Assembly: GCF_003014655.1 (NCBI RefSeq)
Contig: NZ_PYAT01000015.1
Location: 1-64,000, forward strand
Origin: Planomicrobium soli
GTDB taxonomy: Bacteria; Bacillota; Bacilli; Bacillales_A; Planococcaceae
DNA length: 64,000 nucleotides
Direction: 5' to 3'
Shown here: positions 41,042 to 50,649 of the stretch, piece by piece
How positions within the stretch are numbered: position 1 is the first letter of the stretch
How the letters are laid out: every line of letters begins with the position of its first letter
Notes under the pieces: generated by a model
Databases searched by the model: none
What the model saw: only the letters and a program-made list of their open reading frames with translations
Told to the model about the DNA's origin: nothing
Position numbers and translations under genes: made by a program

Positions 41042-42199
41042 GCTGTTGCGCAATGTTTTTGTGGAGTTCTCATAAAGCAGGATCAATCCGGTGGCAATAA
41101 GGGCTAGTGCGCCGGACAAAAAATAAATTGAACCGGACTGCATTGTAAGAAGCCAAGTGAAAAACAGCGGCCCGATGATGCGGCCCATATTGTCCATGGA
41201 ATAAGTCATCCCAGCGGCTGTCCCGTATTTACCGCCGGATTCCTTGGAGGTCAACGACACTAAAGCCGTCCGGGCGAGTGCATTGCCGGCAGTAAAGATG
41301 CTTAAGGCAACGCCGGCAAAAAAAAGATTCATGGTAAATGGCAGGAGAAATAAACCTGCCGCTGCAACAATCTGAGCACCGATTATCCATTTTGTTTCCT
41401 GGCCGTCTTTTATTCGGCGAACTACACCGCCTTGAATGGCGGCATCGACCAAGCCGCTGGCGATAAAGAGATAGCCGAGCTGCAGCGGCGTAATTTCAAT
41501 CTGGTCGATTTGGAACAGTTGGAATGTCGATTCTAAACCGGCCAGCAAAAACGTCACCATAAATGAAAACACAAATAAATAGCGGATGCGGTATTGCCAA
41601 AGCGTGAGTCCGCCCTGTGGGACGATCTTCCGTTTGTGGGCAGATCCGCGCCGTGCCGGTTCTTTAAGGAAGATGGCGGCATAGACCAATAACAGCAGGA
41701 CCAGAACGGCGGATGCAGTGAAAGGCAGCGACAGCGTTATGCTGCTAAGCAACCCTCCGATTGCCGGCCCGAAGATAAATCCGAGGCCGATTGACATGCC
41801 AAGGAGCCCCATATATTTGTTCCGTTCTTCATCAGTCGTGATATCTGCTACAAAACCGGTGACTGCTGTATAAAGAGCGCCTGAAAAGAAGCCGCCGACA
41901 ATTCTTGCCGCATAAAGCATATACAATTGATCGAGAAAAAAAGAAGAAAGAAAAAAGCTCAAGCTAAATCCAGCTAACCCGATTAAAATCAGTTTTTTGC
42001 GGCCCGTCCGATCAGACAACATTCCCCACAACGGGGCGGTAAAAAAAGAAGCAAGTGCATAAATCGTGATCAAGCCGCCAACATGGATATCCGCGTACCC
42101 TTGCTGAACAATAACTTCCGGCAACACCGGTATAATAATGCCAAAACCCAAGTAAACGAAAAACTGGACTGACATCAACAGTAAAATGGTTTTCTTCAT
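41021..42199 (-). CDS. MFS transporter (NorA/Bmr/Tet-like multidrug efflux)
   Basis: This 392-aa 12-TM major facilitator has motif A GMLSDRTGRKKLILIGL (residues ~60-76) and motif C-like GLGFIFGPAIGGLLS (~153-167), the signature of drug/H+ antiporters. Single gene, minus strand. Substrate not determinable. Confidence 0.9.
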   Translation of the reverse strand: MKKTILLLMSVQFFVYLGFGIIIPVLPEVIVQQGYADIHVGGLITIYALASFFTAPLWGMLSDRTGRKKLILIGLAGFSLSFFLSSFFLDQLYMLYAARIVGGFFSGALYTAVTGFVADITTDEERNKYMGLLGMSIGLGFIFGPAIGGLLSSITLSLPFTASAVLVLLLLVYAAIFLKEPARRGSAHKRKIVPQGGLTLWQYRIRYLFVFSFMVTFLLAGLESTFQLFQIDQIEITPLQLGYLFIASGLVDAAIQGGVVRRIKDGQETKWIIGAQIVAAAGLFLLPFTMNLFFAGVALSIFTAGNALARTALVSLTSKESGGKYGTAAGMTYSMDNMGRIIGPLFFTWLLTMQSGSIYFLSGALALIATGLILLYENSTKTLRNSEKASAL

Positions 42200-42301
42200 A
42201 GCCGAAATTCCTGCTTTCTAAAAAAGACTCAAATCCCATTCTACCTTTGTTTAAAGATAACAACAATCACTTATCCCAAAGGAACTTTGGGGGAAGGCAT
42301 C

Positions 42302-42342
42302 TGCGACGAAGCAGCGTTGCATCGCTGCGCTGCTTCGTCGCA
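42302..42342. repeat. Long GC-rich hairpin
   Basis: TGCGACGAAGCAGCG (42302-42316) pairs perfectly with 42328-42342, 11-nt loop. It lacks a T-tail, so it is not a typical terminator. Confidence 0.75.
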
Positions 42343-42481
42343 AACAAATTGGTCGAACTCCCTTCGCCCAATTTGCTCTCCGGTCCTTGAAGCAAGAAGG
42401 CACGACCAGGCGTCTTGCGCCTGCTTTTGCTAAATCAGGGCATTTGGCTAAAAAATGTCATCCCAGTTTTACAAGAAGCCC

Positions 42482-42598
42482 AACCGGGCCGGACACGGAG
42501 ACTCCTGTGGGACCAGCTTGAGCGGAAGACCCCGCAGACACGGCAGTGGCGAGGAGGCTGAAGCCAAGCCCACGGAAAGCGAAGTGGCCGGCCCAGTT
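42482..42598. repeat. Bacillales intergenic structured repeat (~115 bp)
   Basis: GGGCCGG (42486-42492) pairs with CCGGCCC (42588-42594), closing the element. Inside, GGAGACTCCTGTGGGA, AGACCCCGCAG, GAGGAGGCT and CCCACGGAAAGC form the pattern of a widely dispersed Bacillales extragenic repeat (GACTCCTG-GGGA ... CCCCGCAG ... GAGGCT ... CC-CGGAAAGCG). CTGTGGG and CCCCGCAG can pair. Function unknown; probably transcribed as structured RNA or a mobile-type repeat. Confidence 0.7.
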
Positions 42599-42918
42599 AG
42601 TTTTATCCATCGTGTTCATCAATTCTAAATTTTATCTGCGGTCTGAATCACTTCGCCCAAAGTAGCTTCGAGTTGTAAAGGGTGCTAAAGAATCCTCCTA
42701 TAAATAAAAATTCTCTAAACTAGAGCTATTGCCTGTAAAAAGATAAGAAAATTCTTCGAAAAAATTTACATTGTCATCAAATTGAAAAGTTTAAAAGGTA
42801 AAAAACATGGTATTATAATCATAGACACAGAAAAGTCAAATGTTTTCCTCTTTCATATGAAACCGATAAGGTTTTGATTCGTTATAAAAGCATGGAAAAA
42901 TATAAAGAGGTGATCTGG

Positions 42919-43053
42919 ATGGCGAAAGACGTAGAAGTTCGCAAAATCGTTTCAAATTTATCGAAACTGGGAATCCAAGCAAAAATCACAAAATCACGCG
43001 TTGAACTTTTAAGAGCGCTTGCTTTGCCGCAATCTCCACAAACGCAGTCATAA
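42919..43053 (+). CDS. Putative 44-aa basic protein
   Basis: A 44-codon frame begins MAKDVEVRKIVSNLSKLGIQ, is Lys/Arg-rich and amphipathic, and ends [16 protein letters not shown] is 7 nt before the ATG and a strong terminator follows directly, so it looks like a genuine small gene. No family recognised. Confidence 0.7.
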   Translation: MAKDVEVRKIVSNLSKLGIQAKITKSRVELLRALALPQSPQTQS

Positions 43054-43055
43054 GC

Positions 43056-43091
43056 AGAAAAAACTCCGACGCCAAGCGTCGGAGTTTTTTA
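43056..43091. terminator. Bidirectional terminator
   Basis: AAAAAACTCCGACGC/GCGTCGGAGTTTTTT, loop CAA, between the 44-aa gene and rodA. Confidence 0.94.
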
Positions 43092-44276
43092 TTCATCTTC
43101 TTTATGGTTGCCGAACATGTAATTTTTATGATGGAACTTCATGCTGAACACAATGCCGAGAGCAAGCATATTTCCAATCAATGAACTTCCTCCATAACTG
43201 ATAAGTGGAAGCGGAATCCCGGTAATCGGTAGAAGTTGAATAGTCATGCCGATGTTCTGAAATACGTGGAATGTAATCATGGCAATAATGCCGGCGCATA
43301 CATATGTGCTGAACGTATCTTTTAATTGCAGTGTGATTTTGGTCAAATGATAGATAAGCATGAAAAAGAGAATGATGACGGTACTGGATCCAATAAAGCC
43401 GAAATCCTCTGAAATGACAGTGAAGATAAAATCCGTATGGTTTTCCGGTACGTAAACTTGGCGGCCTTGATAGCCTTTTCCGAAAACCTCTCCTGACCCG
43501 ATCGCATTCATAGCAGCGATTAAATTATAAGCTTCATTGTCGGCATAAGAGTACGGGTCAAGCCAAGTGTAGATACGGGCAAATGCATAAGGTTGAAGCC
43601 CTAGTTTACTGGTTAAAAATTCTTGCATATTAAGGGTCATCCAAAGCAGGAGCACACCGAGTGCCGCGACACCGCCAAAACTCGGCACAATGATTTTCCA
43701 AGAAATCCCGGACACGACAATCAATGCAAGCGTAATCGCGATAAATACCAGAGCTGTTCCAAGATCGGGCTGCTGCATGATAAATGCGAGCGGGATAAGC
43801 AATAGCACCCCAATTTTGCCCAATAGATACCCATCGGTCTTCAACGTTTTCACCAAATTTTTCTCATGGTGGGCAGCGGCCATTTTTGCGAGAGCCAGGA
43901 TATAAAAGGTCTTCATGAATTCTGCAGGCTGAAGATTGAAAAATGGCAAATGGAACCAGGCTTTAGCGCCGTTGATAGGCTGACCGATCTGGCCTTGCCC
44001 TGCAGGCGCGATCATCAGGAGGATCAGCATAAGTATGCCGAAACCATATAAATAATAAGCGGTTTTTTTATATTGATCCGGATCGAAATACATTAAAACG
44101 CCGATCATAGCAATGGAAACAATATAGAAAACAGCTTGCTTCGGCACAAAATTTGCTCCGTATTGGCCAGCCGTCTGTGCAGAAGAGATTGCGATTAAAC
44201 TGACAACGAAAAATAAAAATAATATAAAAGCGAGCGACCAATCAATGCGGTCAGCGAAGCTTTTGTTTGTTTGCAT
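43089..44276 (-). CDS. rodA: SEDS family peptidoglycan glycosyltransferase RodA
   Basis: This 395-aa SEDS membrane protein has 10 TM segments. Motifs: NGAKAWFHLPFFNLQPAEFMK (extracellular loop), EDFGFIGSS (with the Asp-containing loop implicated in catalysis) and LPLISYGGSSLIGNMLALG. Polymerises lipid II in elongation with a class B PBP. Length matches B. subtilis RodA (393 aa); FtsW/SpoVE are alternatives but rodA fits the location near ddl/murF. Confidence 0.9.
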   Translation of the reverse strand: MQTNKSFADRIDWSLAFILFLFFVVSLIAISSAQTAGQYGANFVPKQAVFYIVSIAMIGVLMYFDPDQYKKTAYYLYGFGILMLILLMIAPAGQGQIGQPINGAKAWFHLPFFNLQPAEFMKTFYILALAKMAAAHHEKNLVKTLKTDGYLLGKIGVLLLIPLAFIMQQPDLGTALVFIAITLALIVVSGISWKIIVPSFGGVAALGVLLLWMTLNMQEFLTSKLGLQPYAFARIYTWLDPYSYADNEAYNLIAAMNAIGSGEVFGKGYQGRQVYVPENHTDFIFTVISEDFGFIGSSTVIILFFMLIYHLTKITLQLKDTFSTYVCAGIIAMITFHVFQNIGMTIQLLPITGIPLPLISYGGSSLIGNMLALGIVFSMKFHHKNYMFGNHKEDE

Positions 44277-44434
44277 TTGCGTTCACCTATACTTTTTATT
44301 ATTGAGATTCGGTATATATTATAACGTATTGTCCTAAAATATGCCTGCTCCAAAAGTAATGACGTTCAGAAGTGCTTTGATGTTTCATATTTTAACGAAT
44401 TACCCGTATAATGAGTAAGACTGGAGTGAATATT

Positions 44435-45205
44435 ATGGTGAAGAAACCGTTAGGCGCGGATTATTATATACAGCATTTATATGTATACTTGAATGAAGCT
44501 GATCAGTTTGCCCTTTTCAGCGGACTTACCTTCGCCCATTTTTTGGATGCTATGAAAATGCCAAAAAATCTTTTGCTGCTTAAACATCCGTATGAGGATG
44601 CATCTTTCAATATGCATACGTACATGGAATTTGTATCACAGGAAGAGTTTGCTCAGCTGCGAAAAGCGCGGGCATATAAAAAAAGTGAATTTTGCTGGAT
44701 TGATTTTAAGAGCGAGAAGCAACTTAATTCTTTAACTCCGCAAGAACAAGCTGAACTGTTGTATATTGGCCATAAAAAAGAAACGGTGCGTCCACCGTTT
44801 TATTCTACTTTGCAAAACGAATTTGTTTATTTGTCGAGCGAAGAAGAGCAGACGACAAAAATCTATTTCCGCCATTTGAACCGTTTGAACGAACTTGTCG
44901 GCAATTATTTTACGCAATTGATTAGACGAGAAGAAAACGGGCAAAACTTTTGGCGCCGCAGAGCGAAAGACTTAATACCGGAACTGCCGATTGAAGTTCT
45001 AAACTCTTTAAAGCAAGGGTACCGAGAGGGAATCCTGATTTCGTTGGCGGATCCGGAAAAGACGAAAAACACGATCGAGCTTCATGTACGGTCAGTAGAA
45101 GAAATTTCGTTTTTGGACGAGTTCTGGTCGAATATTCAAGATTATACGAAACAGGACATCAGCCGTAAAATCGTTTTCGACCGCAAATCGAAACAATGGA
45201 AATAA
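44435..45205 (+). CDS. Conserved hypothetical cytosolic protein, 256 aa
   Basis: No family is recognised. The protein (MVKKPLGADYYIQHLYVYLNEADQF...) is soluble, rich in aromatic and charged residues, mixed alpha/beta in appearance, with no signal or TM segment and no obvious catalytic motif. ATG 44435 is chosen with GGAG upstream; the ATG at 44411 coincides with a TATAAT (44407-44412) that is probably the promoter -10. It is divergent from rodA and lies before ddl, with a terminator after it. Confidence 0.8.
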   Translation: MVKKPLGADYYIQHLYVYLNEADQFALFSGLTFAHFLDAMKMPKNLLLLKHPYEDASFNMHTYMEFVSQEEFAQLRKARAYKKSEFCWIDFKSEKQLNSLTPQEQAELLYIGHKKETVRPPFYSTLQNEFVYLSSEEEQTTKIYFRHLNRLNELVGNYFTQLIRREENGQNFWRRRAKDLIPELPIEVLNSLKQGYREGILISLADPEKTKNTIELHVRSVEEISFLDEFWSNIQDYTKQDISRKIVFDRKSKQWK

Positions 45206-45232
45206 TACTCGCTTAGAGTATTATTTTTTTTG
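45201..45232 (+). terminator. Terminator after the 256-aa gene
   Basis: AATAATACTC/GAGTATTATT stem with a 5-nt loop and T8; overlaps the stop codon. Confidence 0.9.
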
Positions 45233-45449
45233 AGAAAAAGAAAAAGCATGGCCAATTCTCATGTAGCGGCTATCAGGTCCAATTCAGCATCTTTATTTAT
45301 AGAGAATGCAGATTCAAATAATTGGAGTGATTGACATAAAAAAATTTTCGTCGCTCCCCGTTCATGATAAACTAGGCAGTATGTGCGGCGAAATCTAAAA
45401 GTGAAAGCACAGCAGCGTTCAGTAACTCGAAAAGCGGAGGGTTTACCTA

Positions 45450-46520
45450 ATGAAAAAACAAATTGGTTTATTATATGGAGGAAAGTCGGCAGAACACGAA
45501 GTATCACTATCAACTGCCCATGCTATGACTCAAGCGTTAAATTTTGATGAATACGAAGTATATCCTATTTACATAACGCAAGAAGGCGAATGGATCAAAG
45601 GCGGATTGCTTGATGGGCCGGCAAAATCGGTTGAACAGCTTCAACTGGTCGATAGCAGCTCCAATCCGAACAGCATCTCAGGTTTTCTGCCGGCAGAGCG
45701 GGAAAAAGGGCTGGATGTCATCATCCCACTTCTCCACGGACCAAACGGAGAAGACGGAACCGTGCAAGGATTGCTTGAAGTACTGAATTTGCCGTATGTC
45801 GGCAATGGCGTTCTGGCGTCAGCTGCAGGCATGGACAAAGTGATCATGAAGCAATTATTTGAGCAGGCAGGTTTGAAACAAACTCCTTACGTGTATTTCA
45901 TAAGAAATGAATGGAAAACCAACCAAGACCACTGGGTTGAAAAAGTGGATGCGGAGTTGAGCTGGCCAGTCTTTGTTAAGCCTGCGAATCTGGGATCAAG
46001 CGTCGGCATCAGCAAAGCGGACAATAAAGAAGAATTGATTGTGGCAGTCGAAGAGGCGTTGAAGTTTGACCGCAAAATTGTCATTGAACAAGGCGTAGTA
46101 GCAAGAGAAATTGAAATTGGCGTTCTTGGAAACGACATTCCGGAATGTTCAGTTGCAGGGGAGATCAAACCGTTAAAAGCGTTTTATGATTACCAAGCGA
46201 AATACAAAGATGGCAACACGGCTATGATCATACCTGCGGAATTGGATGAAGACGTTTATGCAGAACTCGTCGAGTCTGCTAAAAAAGCGTTTAAAATCCT
46301 GGATTGCTCAGGGCTTGTGCGTGCGGATTTCTTCGTTACAGCGACAAATGAAATTCTGATCAATGAAGTTAATACACTGCCAGGCTTTACGCCTTTTAGC
46401 ATGTTTCCGCTCCTATGGGAAAATACAGGATTAGCTTATCCGGATCTGATCAAACGATTGATTGATTTGGCCATTGAACGATTTGAAGAAAAGCAACAGC
46501 TGCAAGTAAAAATAGATTGA
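45450..46520 (+). CDS. ddl: D-alanine--D-alanine ligase
   Basis: This 356-aa ATP-grasp ligase makes D-Ala-D-Ala for peptidoglycan. Motifs: GLLYGGKSAEHEVSLSTA, LLHGPNGEDGTVQGLLE, FVKPANLGSSVGISKA and EVNTLPGFTPFSMFPLLW. The active-site loop suggests the Tyr/D-Ala rather than the lactate type, but this is not proved. RBS CGGAGG. First gene of ddl-murF-esterase. Confidence 0.96.
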   Translation: MKKQIGLLYGGKSAEHEVSLSTAHAMTQALNFDEYEVYPIYITQEGEWIKGGLLDGPAKSVEQLQLVDSSSNPNSISGFLPAEREKGLDVIIPLLHGPNGEDGTVQGLLEVLNLPYVGNGVLASAAGMDKVIMKQLFEQAGLKQTPYVYFIRNEWKTNQDHWVEKVDAELSWPVFVKPANLGSSVGISKADNKEELIVAVEEALKFDRKIVIEQGVVAREIEIGVLGNDIPECSVAGEIKPLKAFYDYQAKYKDGNTAMIIPAELDEDVYAELVESAKKAFKILDCSGLVRADFFVTATNEILINEVNTLPGFTPFSMFPLLWENTGLAYPDLIKRLIDLAIERFEEKQQLQVKID

Positions 46521-46533
46521 GTGGAGAAATCAA

Positions 46534-47892
46534 ATGAAAAAAAAGATTGAGCAAGTAGCCAAATGGCTTGGTATCAAGACAAACTTAAAAGGAATCGACA
46601 TTACGGGAGTGTCGATCAATACACGTACTCTCCAACCGGGAGATCTGTTTATTCCTTTTCGGGGAGAAAAAGTCAATGGGCATAAGTATGTCAGGCAAGC
46701 CATCGAAGCAGGAGCGGCCGCTTCTTTATGGCAACGTGATGAGCCGAATCCACCGGAAGATTTGCCGTTGCTGTTTGTAGAAGATTGCCAGACCGCTCTG
46801 CAGGAGATGGCGCGGGCGTATCGGGATGAATTGTCTACGACCATCATTGGCATTACAGGCTCAAATGGCAAAACATCAACCAAGGATTTGGTAGCAAGTG
46901 TTTTAAAGCCTTATTTTAAGGTGCAGAAGACGCAAGGCAATTTCAATAATGAACTTGGCCTTCCTTTAACTATTCTATCGTTGGATGAAGACACGAAATT
47001 TGCGGTATTGGAAATGGGCATGAGCGGTTTTGGGCAAATTCAATTTCTATCGGAATTGGCAAGACCGGATTACGCCATCATCACCAATATCGGCGAAGCC
47101 CATATGCAAGATCTTGGATCCCGCGAAGGCATTGCCCGAGCGAAATTCGAAATAACGGCAGGACTCGAAACCCATGGAAAACTTTTTTACGATGGAGATG
47201 AACCGCTGCTTCGGCCTCATGTGGAAAACTTTTTGCAGGCAGTATCCTTCGGCTTTGGCGAAGAGAACGAATTGACGGTGACAGATATCAAAGCGACCGA
47301 GAACGGCAGCAGTTTTATGGTCAGCGGCATCATTGATGCGGCTTTTAGCATTCCGGTTTTGGGTGAGCACCAAGTGAAAAACACACTGGCGGCAATTCTG
47401 ATCGCATTGGAAGCCGGGCTCTCAGAAGAAGATATCAGAAAATCATTAAAAGCTGCGGCGCTGACGGACATGCGCATGCAGATCATTCCGGCTGCGAACG
47501 GAGCGACGTTTATAAACGACGCCTATAATGCAGCACCTTCTTCGATGAAAGCGGCATTGAACTTTATCCGCGAGACGACGATGAAAGAAGAGAAATGGGT
47601 CATTCTTGGCGACATGTTAGAGCTTGGCGACAAGGAGCAGGAATACCATGAAGCGCTGGAAAAATCCATTACCCCTGATTTGGCTGGCGTCTGCCTTTAC
47701 GGCCCTCGGATGAAGTGGCTTCACGATAAACTGGTTTCTTCCTATAACGGAAAATTGTTATGGAGCGAGTCGGATTATAATCCGATCATTTCTCTGCTTC
47801 AGGATAACATTACGGCAGATTCTATTATTCTCGTAAAAGGGTCGCGCGGCACGGCGCTCGAGCATGTTATCGAACCTTTTACAAAACAGTGA
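46534..47892 (+). CDS. murF: UDP-MurNAc-tripeptide--D-Ala-D-Ala ligase
   Basis: This 452-aa Mur ligase adds D-Ala-D-Ala to UDP-MurNAc-tripeptide. ATP loop ITGSNGKTSTKDLVA (~108-122), central domain TQGNFNNELGLPLTIL and MGMSGFGQIQFL, C-terminal DAYNAAPSSMKAAL. 13 nt downstream of ddl, whose product is its substrate. Confidence 0.96.
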   Translation: MKKKIEQVAKWLGIKTNLKGIDITGVSINTRTLQPGDLFIPFRGEKVNGHKYVRQAIEAGAAASLWQRDEPNPPEDLPLLFVEDCQTALQEMARAYRDELSTTIIGITGSNGKTSTKDLVASVLKPYFKVQKTQGNFNNELGLPLTILSLDEDTKFAVLEMGMSGFGQIQFLSELARPDYAIITNIGEAHMQDLGSREGIARAKFEITAGLETHGKLFYDGDEPLLRPHVENFLQAVSFGFGEENELTVTDIKATENGSSFMVSGIIDAAFSIPVLGEHQVKNTLAAILIALEAGLSEEDIRKSLKAAALTDMRMQIIPAANGATFINDAYNAAPSSMKAALNFIRETTMKEEKWVILGDMLELGDKEQEYHEALEKSITPDLAGVCLYGPRMKWLHDKLVSSYNGKLLWSESDYNPIISLLQDNITADSIILVKGSRGTALEHVIEPFTKQ

Positions 47893-47907
47893 AAAGAGGA
47901 GAGCCGT

Positions 47908-48606
47908 TTGAAGACAGGAGTTTTATGTATTCACGGCTTTACGGGTGGACCGTTTGAAGTCCAGCCGTTTGCCGAATATATTGAAGCGCATACGGATTGG
48001 ATAGTGAAAATCCCGACACTTCCCGGGCATGGTGAAACCTTGTCTTTAAAAAACAAGACTGCTGAGCAGTGGATGATGGAAGCGGAAGTCGCACTTCGGG
48101 AATTAAAAAAAGTAGCGAGCCGCATCATCGTTGTCGGGTTTTCAATGGGCGGACTTATTGCCATGTATTTGGCGAACCGCTATAAGATTGACCGGCTTGT
48201 TTTATTGAGTGCAGCAGCCAAATACTTCAGCCCTATGCAATTCCTGAAAGAAACAAAAAGAGCTGTTACAGCTGCATTAACAGGCAAGCTATCGGAAAAC
48301 CGGTTTTTCCATATGTATAAATATAAATGGACCCATACACCGATACGTGCAACCCTACAATTCTTGCGTGTAGTGGAAATGGTCAAACCTTATTACAGCC
48401 AAATCCGCATTCCGGTCTGCATTGTGCAGGGAAAGCTGGACGGCATTGTTCCGGTTTCGGCTGCTGAACTCATTTATGACCATATCGGTTCTGAGGAAAA
48501 GCAGCTGATCCATTCGGAAACAGGCCAGCATTTGATTTGCTATAGCGATGACTGTGACGACTGGTTTATCCAAGTGTTGGAGTTTATGAAAAAACTGGAA
48601 GAGTAA
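47908..48606 (+). CDS. Alpha/beta hydrolase, Est30-like carboxylesterase
   Basis: This 232-aa alpha/beta hydrolase has oxyanion-loop HGFTGGP, nucleophile elbow GFSMGG (Ser ~82), and late Asp (QGKLDGIVP) and His (SETGQHLI). It resembles Geobacillus Est30 and monoacylglycerol lipases. TTG start after GAGGAG; 15 nt after murF, so in the same operon. Cytosolic. Confidence 0.9.
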   Translation: MKTGVLCIHGFTGGPFEVQPFAEYIEAHTDWIVKIPTLPGHGETLSLKNKTAEQWMMEAEVALRELKKVASRIIVVGFSMGGLIAMYLANRYKIDRLVLLSAAAKYFSPMQFLKETKRAVTAALTGKLSENRFFHMYKYKWTHTPIRATLQFLRVVEMVKPYYSQIRIPVCIVQGKLDGIVPVSAAELIYDHIGSEEKQLIHSETGQHLICYSDDCDDWFIQVLEFMKKLEE

Positions 48607-48941
48607 ACTGATTATTGGAACCTTTGCATATTGATTGCATCTGTCTCAACATCGTGCTATTCTAATGAAAGCAATGGATACATTTTTGAAACACTCTTCC
48701 CTGTGAAGAGTATTTTTTTGAGCATAAACGGTTTGTTCTACTTATAGGGCATCAAACACCCGCCGATCAGACCGCTCGGCAACGCCCGAGCTTTTCCTGT
48801 TCACACATCCCCTCTGACTTAAAACTACAGAGTATGATTTTCGACGTGAAAGTTCCTCATAAAGGCTCGACTTTGTCACGATTTCATCTAAAATGTACAC
48901 CATTTGTAAATCAGATGAAGACAAAAGGAGATTGAAAAAAT
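48607..48941 (+). other. Intergenic region and probable cshA leader
   Basis: 335 bp without a supported gene. A terminator (48691-48720) ends the murF operon. The remaining ~220 bp before cshA holds short GC-rich inverted segments (CCGATCAGACCGCTCGG near 48763; CTCGGCAACGCCCGAG at 48774-48790) and probably forms a long 5' leader. No known riboswitch is recognised. Confidence 0.5.
48691..48720 (+). terminator. Terminator of the ddl-murF-esterase operon
   Basis: ACTCTTC/GAAGAGT stem with a 5-nt loop and T7. Confidence 0.85.
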
Positions 48942-50468
48942 TTGGTAAAATTTTCAGAATTAAATCTTAGCGAAACTACTTTAAAGTCCGTAAAACGTAT
49001 GGGGTTTGAAGAAGCAACACCAATTCAAGAAGGCACAATCCGTCTAGGTATGGAAGGCAAGGACATTATCGGACAAGCACAAACTGGTACTGGTAAAACA
49101 ACTGCATTCGGTATTCCAATGATCGAAAAAATCGACACTAAAGATGGCAATGTCCAAGGATTGATTATTGCGCCAACTCGCGAACTAGCAATTCAGGTTT
49201 CAGAAGAATTGTACAGACTGGGCCAAGATAAAAACGTGCGCATTCTTTCAGTATACGGAGGCCAAGAAATCGGCCGCCAAATCCGTGCGCTTAAAAACCG
49301 CCCACAAATCATCGTTGGTACACCAGGACGTCTTTTGGACCATATCAACCGCCGTACGCTTAAATTGGACAATGTAAACACATTGATTCTGGACGAAGCA
49401 GACGAAATGTTGAACATGGGCTTCATCGAAGATATTCAAACAATCATGTCAAGTGTTCCTGAAGAACGCCAAACATTATTGTTCTCAGCAACTATGCCGG
49501 ATGCCATCCGCCGCATTGCAGAGAAATTCATGAAGACTCCAGAAATCGTTAAAATCAAATCAAAAGAAATGACTGTTGAAAACATCGAGCAGTTCTTCGT
49601 TAAATCGGTTGAACGCGAAAAATTCGACATCCTTTCACGTCTTATCAACGTTCAACAACCGGAACTTGCTATCGTTTTCGGACGTACAAAACGCCGTGTT
49701 GATGAATTGTCTCACGCTTTGAATATCCGCGGCTATGTAGCTGAGGGCATTCACGGTGATCTTAGCCAAGCAAAACGTATGTCTGTATTGAAGCAATTCA
49801 AAGCAGGTAAAGTTGACATCTTGGTTGCAACTGACGTAGCAGCTCGCGGACTTGATATCTCAGGCGTATCTCACGTTTACAACTTTGATATTCCACAAGA
49901 TCCTGAAAGCTATGTTCACCGTATCGGCCGTACTGGCCGTGCTGGTAAAAAAGGAGTTGCTGTCACGTTCGTAACACCACGTGAAATGGGCTACTTGACT
50001 ATCGTTGAACGTACAACTAAGAAAAAAATGGAAGCATTAATTCCACCGACTGCCGATGAAGCCGTACTAGGCCAAAAACGCGTTGCAATGGAACAATTGC
50101 AAGAAATGACAGAGAAAAACAACTTGGGCGACTACCGTACGTTTGCGGCAGAAATGCTTGAGAAGTTCGATGCTGTTGATTTGGTTGCAGCTGCTCTTAA
50201 AACAATGACGAAAGAACCGGAAGATACTCCGGTATCAATTTCGGAAGAACGTCCTTTACCTTCTCGCGGAGGCGGTGGATACAAAGGCAAGAGCGGCGGA
50301 AGCGGTTCTCGCAGCGGAGGCGGCGGTTATAAAGGCAGCCGTTCTGGTGCAAACGCTGGCCGTCCATCATCATCAAGCCGTGGAGCAAGCACAGGCGCAA
50401 CACGTCGCCGTGAAGGCGGAAGCGCTGCTGGCGGACGTCCAGGACGCACGCGTCGCCACGAATCATAA
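48942..50468 (+). CDS. cshA: DEAD-box RNA helicase CshA
   Basis: This 508-aa ATP-dependent RNA helicase carries Q motif (FEEATPIQ), Walker [26 protein letters not shown] (LDEADEML), SAT, and the C-terminal [10 protein letters not shown]. The last ~75 residues are a Gly/Arg/Ser-rich RNA-binding tail ([19 protein letters not shown]). Part of the degradosome and ribosome biogenesis in Firmicutes. TTG start 48942 after AAAGGAG. Codon use is highly biased, fitting strong expression. Confidence 0.95.
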   Translation: MVKFSELNLSETTLKSVKRMGFEEATPIQEGTIRLGMEGKDIIGQAQTGTGKTTAFGIPMIEKIDTKDGNVQGLIIAPTRELAIQVSEELYRLGQDKNVRILSVYGGQEIGRQIRALKNRPQIIVGTPGRLLDHINRRTLKLDNVNTLILDEADEMLNMGFIEDIQTIMSSVPEERQTLLFSATMPDAIRRIAEKFMKTPEIVKIKSKEMTVENIEQFFVKSVEREKFDILSRLINVQQPELAIVFGRTKRRVDELSHALNIRGYVAEGIHGDLSQAKRMSVLKQFKAGKVDILVATDVAARGLDISGVSHVYNFDIPQDPESYVHRIGRTGRAGKKGVAVTFVTPREMGYLTIVERTTKKKMEALIPPTADEAVLGQKRVAMEQLQEMTEKNNLGDYRTFAAEMLEKFDAVDLVAAALKTMTKEPEDTPVSISEERPLPSRGGGGYKGKSGGSGSRSGGGGYKGSRSGANAGRPSSSSRGASTGATRRREGGSAAGGRPGRTRRHES

Positions 50469-50520
50469 GAAGAAAAGCGGAAGTTTGATACCTTAAGGTA
50501 TGGAAGCTAAGGCTAAAAAT

Positions 50521-50568
50521 AAAAGGCGAACTCGAACAGGCAACTGTTTGGGTTCGCCTTTTTTGTAT
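50521..50568 (+). terminator. cshA terminator
   Basis: A long stem AAAAGGCGAACTCGAACAG with 50544-50562 (one G-T and one mispair) and T6. Confidence 0.9.
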
Positions 50569-50649
50569 GGTTGTAATAAGGTACAATTAGATGAAACATT
50601 TTGCCGATTGAATCGTATAAAAATCATGCTAGCGAATGGAGAGAGAGAC

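Larger units (their letters stand above)
42200..42918. other. Long non-coding region with structured repeats
   Basis: 719 bp without a protein gene. It contains a 15-bp-stem hairpin (42302-42342), an inverted CAAATTGG/CCAATTTG pair near 42344-42372, the conserved repeat element at 42482-42598, and A/T-rich DNA with the probable promoter of the 44-aa gene (about 42770-42900). Base composition of 42290-42610 is clearly more GC-rich than around it. Confidence 0.7.

Noticed and set aside
42280-42610. CRISPR array
   Set aside because: The region has hairpins and a structured repeat but no regularly spaced direct repeats and no cas gene.
48742-48924. 60-aa minus-strand frame upstream of cshA
   Set aside because: No good RBS or recognisable protein, and it lies in the probable cshA leader.
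49193-49648. Minus-strand frames inside cshA and many other antisense frames
   Set aside because: Antisense shadows of strongly biased coding sequence with no RBS or family match.
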